This document shows positions 38,599 through 48,780 of a stretch of DNA of 64,000 nt, one piece after another. Both the position numbers and the translations under genes were made by a program. Source of the DNA: Pseudogulbenkiania sp. (GTDB lineage: Bacteria > Pseudomonadota > Gammaproteobacteria > Burkholderiales > Chromobacteriaceae). The notes beneath the pieces are model-generated. The model saw only the letters and a program-made list of their open reading frames with translations. It was not told the origin of the DNA and did not search any database. Numbering within the stretch: the first letter of the stretch is position 1; every line of letters starts with the position of its first letter. The stretch spans positions 1 to 64,000 of the forward strand of contig JAGLBD010000013.1 of assembly GCA_018260425.1 (NCBI GenBank), in the 5' to 3' direction.

Positions 38599-41084
38599 AA
38601 CGGCTTGCCTCATTCCGGCTGGCCCTGCGTTTGCTGGGACGCGAAGCCGGCGCGGGTGAATTGACCTTGTTGATGCTGGCGCTGGTCATGGCCGTCACGG
38701 CGATCACCAGTGTGGCCTTCTTTTCCGATCGGGTACGCAGCGGGCTGGCGCAACGCGCCACCTGGTTGCTGGCAGCCGACATGGTGGTCAATGCCGACCA
38801 ACCTCTGCCGGACAGTTTTGCTGCCGAGGCGCGGCGCTCCGGTTTGCAACTGACCCGTTCGGTCACCTTTCCGTCCATGATCCTGTCCGGCGGCAAAGCC
38901 GTGCTGTCGACTTATAAAGCGGTGGAGCCCGGCTACCCCTTGCGTGGCGAGGTGACCCTTGTCGGTGCCGACGGACAGGAGCGCACGGGTCGATGGCGTC
39001 CAGAGGCCGGTACGGTCTGGGCGGACAGCCGTCTTTTGGACCGACTGGGCGCACGGCTCGGCGATACGGTGACGCTGGGCGGGGCCCGCCTGACCATTGC
39101 CGCACGTTTGGTAGCGGAGCCGGATGGCGCGATGGACCTGTACAACTTCATTCCCCGGCTGATGCTGGCAAGCGAAGACCTGGCCGCCACCGGTTTGATA
39201 CAAGAGGGCAGCCGGGCCCGTTACCGCTTGATGGTCGCCGGTACGACGCCGCAGGTCAGCCGTTTCTCGGCCTGGGCCCGCGAGCGTCTACCCCGTGGCG
39301 CCCGCCTGGAAAATGTTGAAGAAGCTCGCCCGGAAGTCCGCTCGGCCTTGCAGCAGGGACGGCGCTTTCTGGGGTTGACGGCGATGCTGACCGTGACCTT
39401 GTGCGCGGCGGCGGTGATGATGGCGGTCCGTCGCTACTTGAGTCGGCATTGGCAGCAATTGGCGGTATTACGTTGCATGGGACTGACGGCCAGCGAGCTG
39501 GGGCGAGTGTTTTTTCTGGTGTTTCTGTGGGTGGCGCTGGTGGCCGGTGTCATCGGCACCGCACTGGGCTACGGGGTTCAGGAAGGGCTGGCCTATCTGG
39601 CCACCGGTTGGGTTGGCAGTGATTTGCCGGCGCCGGCCTGGCCGCTCTTTGCCAGCGGCATGGTGGCTGCGCTGGTCTTGCTGCTGGGACTGACGTTGCC
39701 GGCGATGTCGGCGATTCGCCATGTGCCGCCGCTGGCTGTGTTGCGCGATGAAATTCCGGCCACGCCGCGCAGTGTGCTGACGCCGGTGCTGGCGGTGGCT
39801 TCTTTGCTCGCACTGGCCTCCTGGCTGATCGGCGAAGTGGACATTGCCTTGATGATGATGGCCGGTCTGCTGGTGTTCCTCACCGTGGCTATCGGTCTGG
39901 CCTGGCTGGTGGTGAAAGCGGTTCGTCCCGGTCCCGGCTGCGCCACGATCGGCATCCGCGCCGGTCTCGCGAATCTGGCCCGGCGTCCCTGGCTGGCCAT
40001 CGTGCAGATGGCGGCGCTGTCGGTATCGCTGATGGCATTGCTGACCTTGCTGGTGGTGCGGAATGATTTAGTGGCAGCCTGGCAGAAAAGTTTGCCGGAG
40101 GAGGCCCCCAATACCTATGCAATCAATGTGCAGGACGTGCAACGCGAGGCGTTTACGCGCTTTTTCAAGGAGGCCGGGCAACCGGTGCCAACCTTGTCGC
40201 CTGCGGTGCGGGCGCGCTTGATGTCGGTCAACGACAGGCCGGTGCGTGCCACTGATTATGCCGAAGGCGCTGCGCGTCGTTTGGTCGAACGGGAGTTCAA
40301 CCTGTCATGGCGCGATAGCTTGCCGGAAGGCAACCGGGTGACCGAAGGGCACTGGTGGAACCCGGGCAGTCGTGACGCAGCCTTCTCGGTGGAAGAGGGC
40401 CTGGCACGGACGCTTGGGCTTGCGGTGGGGGATCGCTTGCAGTTCGATGTGGCCGGTACGCCGGTCGATGCCCGTATCACCAGCCTGCGCGCGGTGCCCT
40501 GGGAAAGTTTCCGGGTCAATTTTTTTGTGGTGGCCAACCCGGCGGTGTTTTCCGGGATGCCGGCCAGCTTGATGACCAGTTTTCGTGTCCGCGAGCAGGA
40601 TCGTCCCTTTGTGGCCCGCTTGATCGAGCAGTTCCCGACCGTCACGGTCATCGATGTCAATCAGATCATCGTCGAGGTCAGACGCATGGTGGACCGCTTG
40701 GCCCGCGCCATCGAACTGATGTTTGGTTTGTCCTTGCTTGCCGGTGTGCTGGTGTCATGGGCTGCCTTGATCACTTTGCGTGAATCGCGCATGTTGAATG
40801 CGGGTCTGATGCGAACCCTTGGGGCTTCGCGCGGTCAGATAAGAACCGTATTGTTTGCAGAGTTGATGTGGCTGGGTGCCCTGACCGGCTTGATTGCGGC
40901 ATTGGGCGCGATGGCGTTGGGTGCTTTGGCCGCCCGGCAGTTGTTCAATTTGCCATGGTATATCGACTGGCGTCTTGTGCCGATGGGCGTTGTTATCGGC
41001 ATGTCGGTGGTGACGTTGGCCGGATGGCCCATCGTAAGACGGGTGACGCGCACCGCACCGGTCGTGGTACTGAGATCGTTGTAA
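38595..41084 (+). CDS. ybbP: ABC transporter permease, YbbP-like
   Basis: 829-aa FtsX-type permease; overlaps the ybbA stop. Confidence 0.9.
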   Translation: MKRLASFRLALRLLGREAGAGELTLLMLALVMAVTAITSVAFFSDRVRSGLAQRATWLLAADMVVNADQPLPDSFAAEARRSGLQLTRSVTFPSMILSGGKAVLSTYKAVEPGYPLRGEVTLVGADGQERTGRWRPEAGTVWADSRLLDRLGARLGDTVTLGGARLTIAARLVAEPDGAMDLYNFIPRLMLASEDLAATGLIQEGSRARYRLMVAGTTPQVSRFSAWARERLPRGARLENVEEARPEVRSALQQGRRFLGLTAMLTVTLCAAAVMMAVRRYLSRHWQQLAVLRCMGLTASELGRVFFLVFLWVALVAGVIGTALGYGVQEGLAYLATGWVGSDLPAPAWPLFASGMVAALVLLLGLTLPAMSAIRHVPPLAVLRDEIPATPRSVLTPVLAVASLLALASWLIGEVDIALMMMAGLLVFLTVAIGLAWLVVKAVRPGPGCATIGIRAGLANLARRPWLAIVQMAALSVSLMALLTLLVVRNDLVAAWQKSLPEEAPNTYAINVQDVQREAFTRFFKEAGQPVPTLSPAVRARLMSVNDRPVRATDYAEGAARRLVEREFNLSWRDSLPEGNRVTEGHWWNPGSRDAAFSVEEGLARTLGLAVGDRLQFDVAGTPVDARITSLRAVPWESFRVNFFVVANPAVFSGMPASLMTSFRVREQDRPFVARLIEQFPTVTVIDVNQIIVEVRRMVDRLARAIELMFGLSLLAGVLVSWAALITLRESRMLNAGLMRTLGASRGQIRTVLFAELMWLGALTGLIAALGAMALGALAARQLFNLPWYIDWRLVPMGVVIGMSVVTLAGWPIVRRVTRTAPVVVLRSL

Positions 41085-41114
41085 GGCAAGGGTGTTGGTG
41101 CAAAGGAAGACGCA

Positions 41115-41651
41115 ATGGATGATATCGTGATGCAGGCCATGCAAAAATGGCCGAATGTCCCGGCCGTCTACGGCTGGTTACGGCTGGATGGCCGCGGGCA
41201 GTGGTGGATCCGTGAAGAACGGCTGGATAATCCGGCCATGTGCGAGTTTTTTCATCGCAACTATGGTCGCGACGGCGCGGGACGGTTTTATGTGCAGAAC
41301 GGACCGCAACGGGTCTATGTGTCGCTGGATCTGGCCCCCTACGTGGCCAGCCCCGGCCCGGACGGGTGGATTACCCAGCCATGGTGCGAGCAGGAGCGTG
41401 CCCGTGCCGCCTATATGACGCCGGACGGCATGCTGTTCATCGAGATCGGTGGCGAACTGGCGGTGGTGGACGACCGCAGTCTGGCCGGTTTGGTGGACTC
41501 CGCGCTGGATGGCTGGGATGGCAATATGCAGAACCTGCCGGCCTGGTTCACACTGCCTCCCGAGCGTATTCCCTTGTATGGCGAAACCTTGCCGCGACTG
41601 CTGGCACAGTACGGCATCATCCGCGAGCCCAAGGCTCAGGCGCCGCGCTGA
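41115..41651 (+). CDS. Conserved hypothetical protein
   Basis: MQKWPNVPAVYGWLRLDGRGQWWIREERLDNPAMCEFFHRNYG...FYVQNGPQRVYVSLDLAPYV. Confidence 0.75.
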   Translation: MDDIVMQAMQKWPNVPAVYGWLRLDGRGQWWIREERLDNPAMCEFFHRNYGRDGAGRFYVQNGPQRVYVSLDLAPYVASPGPDGWITQPWCEQERARAAYMTPDGMLFIEIGGELAVVDDRSLAGLVDSALDGWDGNMQNLPAWFTLPPERIPLYGETLPRLLAQYGIIREPKAQAPR

Positions 41652-42829
41652 TCGCCGATGACCTGCTTGCGACCGGCCAGCAGGCCAAACACCAGATCTG
41701 CCAGGGAGATGATGCTGACCAACAGCACCAGACTGTGCCAATTGCCGGTCTGGCGGTGTAGCAGGCCGACCGCCAGCGGACCGGCCGCCGCCATCAGATA
41801 GCCCACGCCCTGGGCCATGCCGGACAGACTGGCCGCTTGCACCGGATTAGCGGTGCGCAGCACGATCAGTGCCAGTGCCAGACCAAATGCGCCTCCCTGA
41901 CCCAGTCCCAGTACGATACCCCACCACCACAGCGATGAGGTTGCGCCTTCGAGCATGCCGATCAGTCCGGCAAAACTCAGTATCACCATGATGGCGATCG
42001 GCAGGCGCTGGTCACGTCCGAGGTTGGCAAGCGCCGGTGCCAGCAAGGCCGTCACCATTTGCATCATCACCGACAGCGATAAAGTTAGCCCGGCATCGAC
42101 CGGTGTCAGGCCGCGATCGATGAGGATGGAGGGCAGCCAGCCGAACACGATGTAGGCCAGCGAGGATTGCAGACCGAGATAGGCAGTGACCTGCCAGGCC
42201 AGCGGACTGCGCAGCAAAGAGGGCTCACGGTGTGTCGTGGCGGCCGGGCGCGCGGAGTGGCGGCTTTGCGGCAACCAGACCAGAGCGGCGAGCACGGCGG
42301 GAATGGCCCAGAACATCAGGGCCGGGCGCCAGCCCTGAGTGTGCCACTGGGCCAATGGCACGGTAGCACCTGCCGCGAGTGCCGCGCCCAGACACAGCGC
42401 CAGGGTATACACCCCGGTCATCAGACTGGCCTGCCCGGGAAAATCGCGTTTCACGATGCCCGGCAACAACACCCCGATGATGCCGATGCTGGCGCCCGCG
42501 ACGATGGTGCCGCCAAACAGTCCGGTACGACCGTCAAGGCCGCGCAGCACGATGCCTGCCGCCAGCGTCAGCAAGGCGACCAGAATGACCCGTTCACTGC
42601 CGTGGCGTCTGGCCAGCCATGGCGCCAGCGGACCGAATAGCCCCAGACAGAGCACCGGCAGGGTGGTTAGCCAGCCGGCGCTGAGACTGTCCAGTCCGGT
42701 GTCGCGACTCACCTCGGTCAAGACCGGAGCAAGGCTGGACAGGGCCGGTCGCAGATTGATCGCGATCAGAATGATGCCTGCCAGCACGATCAGCGTGGCA
42801 CGAGCCGGGTGACGAGATAAGCGCTTCAT
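41636..42829 (-). CDS. MFS transporter, CynX/NimT-like
   Basis: INLRPALSSLAPVLTEVSRDTGL; 12-TM-like. Confidence 0.85.
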   Translation of the reverse strand: MKRLSRHPARATLIVLAGIILIAINLRPALSSLAPVLTEVSRDTGLDSLSAGWLTTLPVLCLGLFGPLAPWLARRHGSERVILVALLTLAAGIVLRGLDGRTGLFGGTIVAGASIGIIGVLLPGIVKRDFPGQASLMTGVYTLALCLGAALAAGATVPLAQWHTQGWRPALMFWAIPAVLAALVWLPQSRHSARPAATTHREPSLLRSPLAWQVTAYLGLQSSLAYIVFGWLPSILIDRGLTPVDAGLTLSLSVMMQMVTALLAPALANLGRDQRLPIAIMVILSFAGLIGMLEGATSSLWWWGIVLGLGQGGAFGLALALIVLRTANPVQAASLSGMAQGVGYLMAAAGPLAVGLLHRQTGNWHSLVLLVSIISLADLVFGLLAGRKQVIGDQRGA

Positions 42830-43009
42830 GACATGAGTGAAATAGTTTGATGTAAAGACAGATTCTAGCGGAGTTGAGCCTTGCGACTCCAGTCATACCG
42901 TTGTGCATGTCGCGGGGCGGCGCACGCGATGCGACATGGGCGGTAATTCGCCGGGATGGTATCATGCAATCTTGCCATCTATGCATATCGCTGCAGGTTC
43001 TTTTTTCCC

Positions 43010-43999
43010 ATGAAAACGTTTGGCCGCCTGATCCTTGCCGTTCTTGCCGCCGCCCTTGTCTGGCTGGCGTTCGTGGTCCTGGTTCCCGTGACGCCACCCG
43101 AGCCGGTGTGGTCCATTACCGTGGGGCCTAACCGTACCCTGTCGCAAGTGGCGACCGGGCTCGCCGAGCGCGGCGTGGTACGCAACCGCACGGTAATGGT
43201 GTTGCTGGCGCGTCTGGCCGGTACTGACCGGCGTCTCAAGGCCGGCATGTATCGCTTCCACGACGCCGCGTCGATGCTGGATATCCTGCGCCGTTTTGCC
43301 GACGGTCGTCCCGATGAGTCAAGCGTGACGATTCTTGAGGGATGGTCGTTCCGCCAGTTCCAGGCAGCGTTGGCGCGCAATGCCGATATCGTCCATGCCA
43401 CGGCGGGCTGGAACGAAGCGCAAATCATGACCGCGATTGGCACGACCCATACGTCGGCGGAGGGCTGGTTGTTCCCCAGCACCTATTTCTTTACCCCCGG
43501 CAGCACCGACCTGGAGATTTTCAAGCGGGCTTACGGGCTGATGAATGAACGACTGGAAGCGGCCTGGCAGGGGCGTGCCGCCAATCTGCCGTATACCTCG
43601 CCGGAACAACTGTTGACGGTGGCGAGCCTGATCGAGAAAGAAACCTCGCTGGACGCCGACCGTCCGCTGGTGGCCGCGGTGTTCGTCAATCGCTTGCGCA
43701 TCGGCATGCGCCTGCAAACCGATCCGTCGGTGATCTACGGCATCGGCCCGTCTTTCAACGGCAATCTCACCCGGGCAGACCTGCAGCGCGATACCCCTTA
43801 CAATACCTATACCCGCGCCGGTTTGCCGCCGACGCCGATTTCCCTGCCAGGCAAGGCGGCGCTGGACGCTGCCGCGCACCCGGCCAACAGCAAGGCGCTG
43901 TATTTTGTGGCGCGTGGCGATGGCAGCAGCTATTTTTCGGAAACCCTGAATGAGCACAACAGTGCCGTTCGTAAGTACATTCTCAAAAAAGGACAGTAA
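43010..43999 (+). CDS. mltG: Endolytic transglycosylase MltG
   Basis: LASLIEKETSLDADRPLVAAVFVNRLRIGMRLQTDPSVIYGIG (YceG fold). Confidence 0.95.
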   Translation: MKTFGRLILAVLAAALVWLAFVVLVPVTPPEPVWSITVGPNRTLSQVATGLAERGVVRNRTVMVLLARLAGTDRRLKAGMYRFHDAASMLDILRRFADGRPDESSVTILEGWSFRQFQAALARNADIVHATAGWNEAQIMTAIGTTHTSAEGWLFPSTYFFTPGSTDLEIFKRAYGLMNERLEAAWQGRAANLPYTSPEQLLTVASLIEKETSLDADRPLVAAVFVNRLRIGMRLQTDPSVIYGIGPSFNGNLTRADLQRDTPYNTYTRAGLPPTPISLPGKAALDAAAHPANSKALYFVARGDGSSYFSETLNEHNSAVRKYILKKGQ

Positions 44000-44000
44000 G

Positions 44001-44621
44001 TTGAGTGCTCGTTTCATTACCCTGGAAGGCATCGACGGTGCCGGCAAGAGTACCCATCTTTCGTTCATTGCCGAGTGGTTGGCGCAACGCGGTATCGAGA
44101 CGGTGTTCACCCGAGAGCCGGGCGGGACGCCGGCTGGCGAGCGTTTGCGTGAAATGCTGTTGGCCCGCGAGAGTCATTTGTCGCTGGATACCGAGACGCT
44201 GATGATGTTCGCCAGCCGCCAGCAGCTGGTGGCCGATGTGATCCGCCCGGCGCTCGAGGCCGGCAAATGGGTGGTGTCCGATCGCTTCACCGACGCAACG
44301 TTTGCCTATCAAGGTGGCGGGCGCGGTGTGCCGGAGGCGCGTATCGCCGTGCTGGAAGAGTGGGTGCAACAAGGCTTGCAGCCGGATCTCACCCTGTTGC
44401 TGGACGTGCCGCAAGCGGTAGCCGGCGCACGCATGGCGGCCAGCCGCGAGCTGGATCGTTTCGAAGTGGAAAAAGCCGATTTTCATCAACGGGTGCGCGA
44501 GACCTATCTGGATCGCGCTGCCCGCTATCCGCGTTTTCATGTGCTTGACGCAACGCGCGACATCCCGGCCATCCAGCACGAGATCGGTGCGGCACTGAGC
44601 CGGCTGGCAGGAGTGTCCTGA
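44001..44621 (+). CDS. tmk: Thymidylate kinase
   Basis: SARFITLEGIDGAGKSTHLSFIAEWL; FTREPGGTPAGERLREMLL; probable TTG start. Confidence 0.95.
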   Translation: MSARFITLEGIDGAGKSTHLSFIAEWLAQRGIETVFTREPGGTPAGERLREMLLARESHLSLDTETLMMFASRQQLVADVIRPALEAGKWVVSDRFTDATFAYQGGGRGVPEARIAVLEEWVQQGLQPDLTLLLDVPQAVAGARMAASRELDRFEVEKADFHQRVRETYLDRAARYPRFHVLDATRDIPAIQHEIGAALSRLAGVS

Positions 44622-45625
44622 TGCGTTATCCCTGGCAGGCCCCCGACTGGCAACGCATCGCGGCCGAGCGTGAACGCTTGCCGAATGCCTGGTTGCTGAC
44701 CGGGCCGTCCGGCATCGGCAAGCGCGCCTTTGCCGATGCGCTGGCCGCGTCCTTGTTGTGCGATGCGCCCCGCGAGGACCTGCAGGCCTGTGGGTCGTGC
44801 GAGTCATGTCGCTGGCTGGCGGCCGGCAACCATCCCGATCACCGTGTGTTGACGCCGCGGGTCGAGGAGGATGACGGGCGCGAGACCAAGGAAACCAAAA
44901 CCCCCCGCAAACTGCCGATCATCAAGATCGAAGCGGTGCGGGAGGTGATCGAATTTGCCCATTTGACCTCGCATCGCAATGGCCGCCGGGTGATTGTCGT
45001 CGAACCGGCCGAAGCCTTGAATCCCTCGGCGGCGAACGCCTTGCTGAAAATTCTGGAAGAACCGCCCGAGGATGTCCTGTTCATTCTGGTCGCGCATGCG
45101 CCGCAGCGTTTGCTGCCAACCATCCGCAGCCGTTGCCGGCCATTTTCCCTGACGGCGCCGTCGCATGAAGTGGCACTGGCGTGGCTGGTCAGTCAGGGCG
45201 TGGTCGCGCCGGAGAGCGAGTTGGCTCACCATGGCGGGGCGCCGCTGTTTGATCATGACCCGGGATTGTTGGCGGTGCGTAAAACTTTTCTGGCAGGTTT
45301 GGCCTCACCGAGCATGAGCAGTGTCCTGACGCTGGCCGAGCTGGTGGAAAAGAACAAGCTGCCGCTGGCGCTGGTGCTGGAGTGGCTGCAAAAGTGGCTG
45401 GTGGACCTCGCCTCGCTGTCGCTGGCCGGACGGTTGCGCTACCATCCCGATGAGGCCAGTACACTGGCCGGCCTTGCCAGCCGTGCCGACCCGGTACGCT
45501 TGATGAAGTGTCAGGATGCCTTGACGGCGCTGGCGCCTTTTGGCCAGCATACCTTGAATATCCGCCTGCAACTCGAGGCGCTGCTGATGGAGTACCTGCG
45601 GATCTTTGCCCGCAGCGGATCCTGA
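44621..45625 (+). CDS. holB: DNA polymerase III delta' subunit
   Basis: MRYPWQAPDWQRIAAERERLPNAWLLTGPSGIGKRAFA; NPSAANALLKILEEPPEDVLFILV. Confidence 0.93.
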   Translation: MRYPWQAPDWQRIAAERERLPNAWLLTGPSGIGKRAFADALAASLLCDAPREDLQACGSCESCRWLAAGNHPDHRVLTPRVEEDDGRETKETKTPRKLPIIKIEAVREVIEFAHLTSHRNGRRVIVVEPAEALNPSAANALLKILEEPPEDVLFILVAHAPQRLLPTIRSRCRPFSLTAPSHEVALAWLVSQGVVAPESELAHHGGAPLFDHDPGLLAVRKTFLAGLASPSMSSVLTLAELVEKNKLPLALVLEWLQKWLVDLASLSLAGRLRYHPDEASTLAGLASRADPVRLMKCQDALTALAPFGQHTLNIRLQLEALLMEYLRIFARSGS

Positions 45626-45639
45626 CCCGGAGCGTTTTC

Positions 45640-45996
45640 ATGAGCGACCTGTCCCCAGCCATTCCCCTCCATTTGACGCTCGAGCTGCGTGACCGCAGCG
45701 AGCTCTATGCCAGCTATATGCCCTTTGTGCATGAAGGCGGCGTATTCGTACCGACAAGTCTGGCCGCCAGTCTGGGGGACGAAGTGCTGTTGACGCTGAC
45801 CCTGCCCGAATCGCACGAACAGCATGTGCTGCCCGGCGTCGTGGCATGGATGACGCCTGTCGGTGCCAATAACGGGCGACAGCAAGGCCTGGGTATCGCC
45901 TTTCGTCAGGCCGAGGTGGCGCTGTCGGTACGGCGCCAGATTGAAACCCTGTTGGGCGGCGTGATGAACTCCAGCCGACCGACGCATACTGTGTGA
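45640..45996 (+). CDS. PilZ domain protein
   Basis: 118 aa between holB and tatD; YASYMPFVHEGGVFVPT; GLGIAF. Confidence 0.83.
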   Translation: MSDLSPAIPLHLTLELRDRSELYASYMPFVHEGGVFVPTSLAASLGDEVLLTLTLPESHEQHVLPGVVAWMTPVGANNGRQQGLGIAFRQAEVALSVRRQIETLLGGVMNSSRPTHTV

Positions 45997-46000
45997 CATC

Positions 46001-46771
46001 ATGTTTGTAGACTCGCATTGCCATATCAATTTTCCCGACCTGGCGGCCCGCATGCCGGAAGTGCTGGCCAATATGCAGGCCAATCGCGTCTCCCATGCCG
46101 TGGTGATCGGCGTATCCCGCCCGGCCTGGCCCGAGGTGCTCGGCCTGGCCGAAACTCATGACAATCTCTACGCGACCGTGGGCGTCCATCCTGACAATCA
46201 GGAGGCCGAGGAGTGGAGCGAGGACGAACTGGTGGCGCATGCGGCTCACCCGCGGGTCGTCGCCATTGGCGAAACCGGACTGGATTACCATTGGTGCAAA
46301 GGCGATCTGACCTGGCAGCACGAGCGGTTCAGGACCCATATCCGTGCGGCGGTGCGTGCCGGATTGCCCTTGGTGGTGCACACCCGTGAGTCGGCAGCGG
46401 ATACCTTGCAGATTTTGCGCGAGGAGGGAGCGGAACGTGTTGGCGGTGTGATGCACTGTTTCACCGAAAGCTGGGAGATTGCCGAGCAGGCGCTGGACTT
46501 GGGGTTTTATATCTCCCTGTCGGGCATCGTGACCTTCAAAAGCGCCACCATCGTGCAGGATGTGGCGCGGCGTGTGCCGCTGGACCGTTTGCTGATCGAA
46601 ACCGATTCGCCGTATCTTGCGCCGGTGCCATTCCGGGGCAAGACCAATGAACCGGCCTATGTGAAGCACGTGGCGGAATGCATCGCCACCTTGCGGGAGA
46701 TTCCGCTGGCCGAGGTGGAGGCCGCGACAACGGCCAATGTGTTTACGCTCTTCCACAAGATGGTTGCCTGA
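46001..46771 (+). CDS. TatD family hydrolase
   Basis: MFVDSHCHINFP; IGETGLDYHW; LIETDSPYLAPVPFRGKTNEPAYV. Confidence 0.95.
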   Translation: MFVDSHCHINFPDLAARMPEVLANMQANRVSHAVVIGVSRPAWPEVLGLAETHDNLYATVGVHPDNQEAEEWSEDELVAHAAHPRVVAIGETGLDYHWCKGDLTWQHERFRTHIRAAVRAGLPLVVHTRESAADTLQILREEGAERVGGVMHCFTESWEIAEQALDLGFYISLSGIVTFKSATIVQDVARRVPLDRLLIETDSPYLAPVPFRGKTNEPAYVKHVAECIATLREIPLAEVEAATTANVFTLFHKMVA

Positions 46772-46773
46772 TT

Positions 46774-47550
46774 ATGATACGACAGGGGCGCTGGCGTATT
46801 TTGGGATGTGGCTCGAGCTCCGGAACGCCGGCGCTGGGCTGTCGTTGCGATACCTGCCTGTCGCCGGATCCGCGTAATGTACGTACCCGCTGTAGCGCCT
46901 ATATCGAAACCGCTGACGGAAACCTGTTGATCGACACCGGGCCCGACCTGCGCCAGCAAGCACTGCGCGAGGGGATTTCGCTGGTCGACGGGGTGCTGTA
47001 TACCCACCCCCATGCCGACCATCTCAACGGCATCGACGACTTGCGTGCCTTCTGCTATGTGCGCAAGGGGCCGGTCACCCTGTATGGCAACGCCTTTACC
47101 CTGGACAACATCAAGAGCCGCTTTGACTATGCCCTGCTGCCGCCCTCCACTCATTGGGACAAGCCAGTATTGGTGCCCGAGGAGATCGACGGGAAGTTCA
47201 AGCTTGGCCGGACGGAGATTGTGCCGATCCCTCTGCAACACGGCCGCTGGCCCTGTCTGGGCTGGCGTATCGGCAATGTGGCCTGGCTGACCGATCTGTC
47301 CGAAATCCCCGGGAGTAGTCTGTGCCTGCTGGAAGGGCTGGAGGTGCTGTTTCTGGATTGCTTGCGACACGCACCGTATCCATCCCACCTCCATGTCGAA
47401 AAGAGTCTCGAGCTGGCCGCTCGACTCGGGGCGCAACGTACCATTCTGATCCACATGACCCACGAGCTGTCGTTCGAGGCCTTGAGCCGCCTGTGTCCGC
47501 CCGGGGTCGAGGTGGGCTACGACGGGCTCATCGTCGACTTTTCGTATTGA
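46774..47550 (+). CDS. MBL-fold metal-dependent hydrolase, PhnP-like
   Basis: LGCGSSSGTPALGCRCDTCLSPDPRNVRTRCSA; LYTHPHADHLNGIDDLR. Confidence 0.9.
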   Translation: MIRQGRWRILGCGSSSGTPALGCRCDTCLSPDPRNVRTRCSAYIETADGNLLIDTGPDLRQQALREGISLVDGVLYTHPHADHLNGIDDLRAFCYVRKGPVTLYGNAFTLDNIKSRFDYALLPPSTHWDKPVLVPEEIDGKFKLGRTEIVPIPLQHGRWPCLGWRIGNVAWLTDLSEIPGSSLCLLEGLEVLFLDCLRHAPYPSHLHVEKSLELAARLGAQRTILIHMTHELSFEALSRLCPPGVEVGYDGLIVDFSY

Positions 47551-47571
47551 CGACGAGCCCGGCTGTCACGT

Positions 47572-48594
47572 TTAGAAGTAGTTCAGACCCATCGCGCCCT
47601 TGACCTCGGCCAGCGTCACCGCGGCGGCTTCGCGTGCCTTTTCCGTGCCGCGTTTCAGCATGTCCATCACCGCTTGCGGGTCTTTGGCGAAGGCTTCGCG
47701 ACGGGCGCGGACCGGTGCCAGCAACTCTTGCAGAATGCCTTCCAGGTGGCGCTTGATGACCGTGTCGCCCAATCCCCCGCGCTGGTAGTGCGCCTTGAGT
47801 TCCGCGACGCGTTCGGCATCTTCGTCGAACACATCCAGATAGGTAAACACTACATTGCCCTCCACCTGGCCCGGGTCGCTCACCCGCAGGTGATTGGGGT
47901 CGGTGTACATCATCCGCACGGCATGGCTGATTTCGTCAGCGCAGGCTGACAGGGGCAGGGCATTGCCCAGTGACTTGGACATCTTGGCCTTGCCATCGAA
48001 ACCCGGCAGGCGAGCGCCCTGTTCCGGTACCACCGCCCGTGCCTCGACCAGAATGTCGCGCGAGACGCTGGCATTGAAGCGACGGACGATTTCGTTGGTT
48101 TGTTCGATCATCGGAATCTGGTCGGCTCCGACCGGTACGATGGTGGCCTTGAAGGCGGTAATGTCGGCGGCCTGGGCGGCCGGGTAGGTCAGGAAGCCTG
48201 CCGGGATATCACGTTCGAAACCACGTAATTTTATTTCATCCTTGATGGTCGGGTTGCGTTCCAGTCGTGCCACGGTGACCAGATTCAGATAGTAGGACGA
48301 CAATTCGGTCAGCTCCGGTACCAGGCTCTGAATGAAAATCACGCTTTTTTCCGGATCGATCCCCACAGCCAGATAGTCCAGCGCAACCTGCAGGACATTC
48401 TCGCGTACTTTCAGGTAGTTACCCATATTGTCGGTGAGTGCCTGCGCGTCGGCGAGCAGCAGAAACTGTCGGCAAACATGCTGCAGCTCGACCCGGCGCT
48501 TGAGCGAGCCGACATAATGTCCAAGGTGCAAGGGGCCGGTAGTACGGTCGCCGGTCAGGATGATGTCGCTGGAAGTGATGGTCTGCGTTGTCAT
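47572..48594 (-). CDS. trpS: Tryptophanyl-tRNA synthetase
   Basis: [40 protein letters not shown]. Confidence 0.95.
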   Translation of the reverse strand: MTTQTITSSDIILTGDRTTGPLHLGHYVGSLKRRVELQHVCRQFLLLADAQALTDNMGNYLKVRENVLQVALDYLAVGIDPEKSVIFIQSLVPELTELSSYYLNLVTVARLERNPTIKDEIKLRGFERDIPAGFLTYPAAQAADITAFKATIVPVGADQIPMIEQTNEIVRRFNASVSRDILVEARAVVPEQGARLPGFDGKAKMSKSLGNALPLSACADEISHAVRMMYTDPNHLRVSDPGQVEGNVVFTYLDVFDEDAERVAELKAHYQRGGLGDTVIKRHLEGILQELLAPVRARREAFAKDPQAVMDMLKRGTEKAREAAAVTLAEVKGAMGLNYF

Positions 48595-48649
48595 GCTAAG
48601 TCCTGTCTATGCGTTGGCTTGGGGGAGGTGCCGACAGGGGGAGAACCGC

Positions 48650-48680
48650 AAACGAAAATGGCCGCCATGTCGGCAGCCAT
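48650..48680 (-). terminator. Attenuator terminator (3:4 hairpin) in the trpS leader
   Basis: Minus strand ATGGCTGCC-gacat-GGCGGCCAT-TTTCGTTT. Confidence 0.82.
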
Positions 48681-48715
48681 CCGGGATTTGGGTATGAACA
48701 GAGCCCGGTGCCGCC

Positions 48716-48769
48716 TCAGGAAAGGCGCCACCACCAAAACAGGGCGAGGGGCGTGTTCATCGAATTCAT
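48716..48769 (-). CDS. Trp-rich leader peptide MNSMNTPLALFWWWRLS
   Basis: ATG AAT TCG ATG AAC ACG CCC CTC GCC CTG TTT TGG TGG TGG CGC CTT TCC TGA; not in ORF track. Confidence 0.75.
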   Translation of the reverse strand: MNSMNTPLALFWWWRLS

Positions 48770-48780
48770 GAAACCATCAA

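Larger units (their letters stand above)
48650..48769 (-). promoter_or_regulatory. Ribosome-mediated Trp attenuator upstream of trpS
   Basis: Leader peptide with WWW; 1:2 (48724-48732/48707-48715), 2:3 (48704-48715/48672-48685) and 3:4 (48672-48680/48658-48666) stems are mutually exclusive. Confidence 0.8.
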
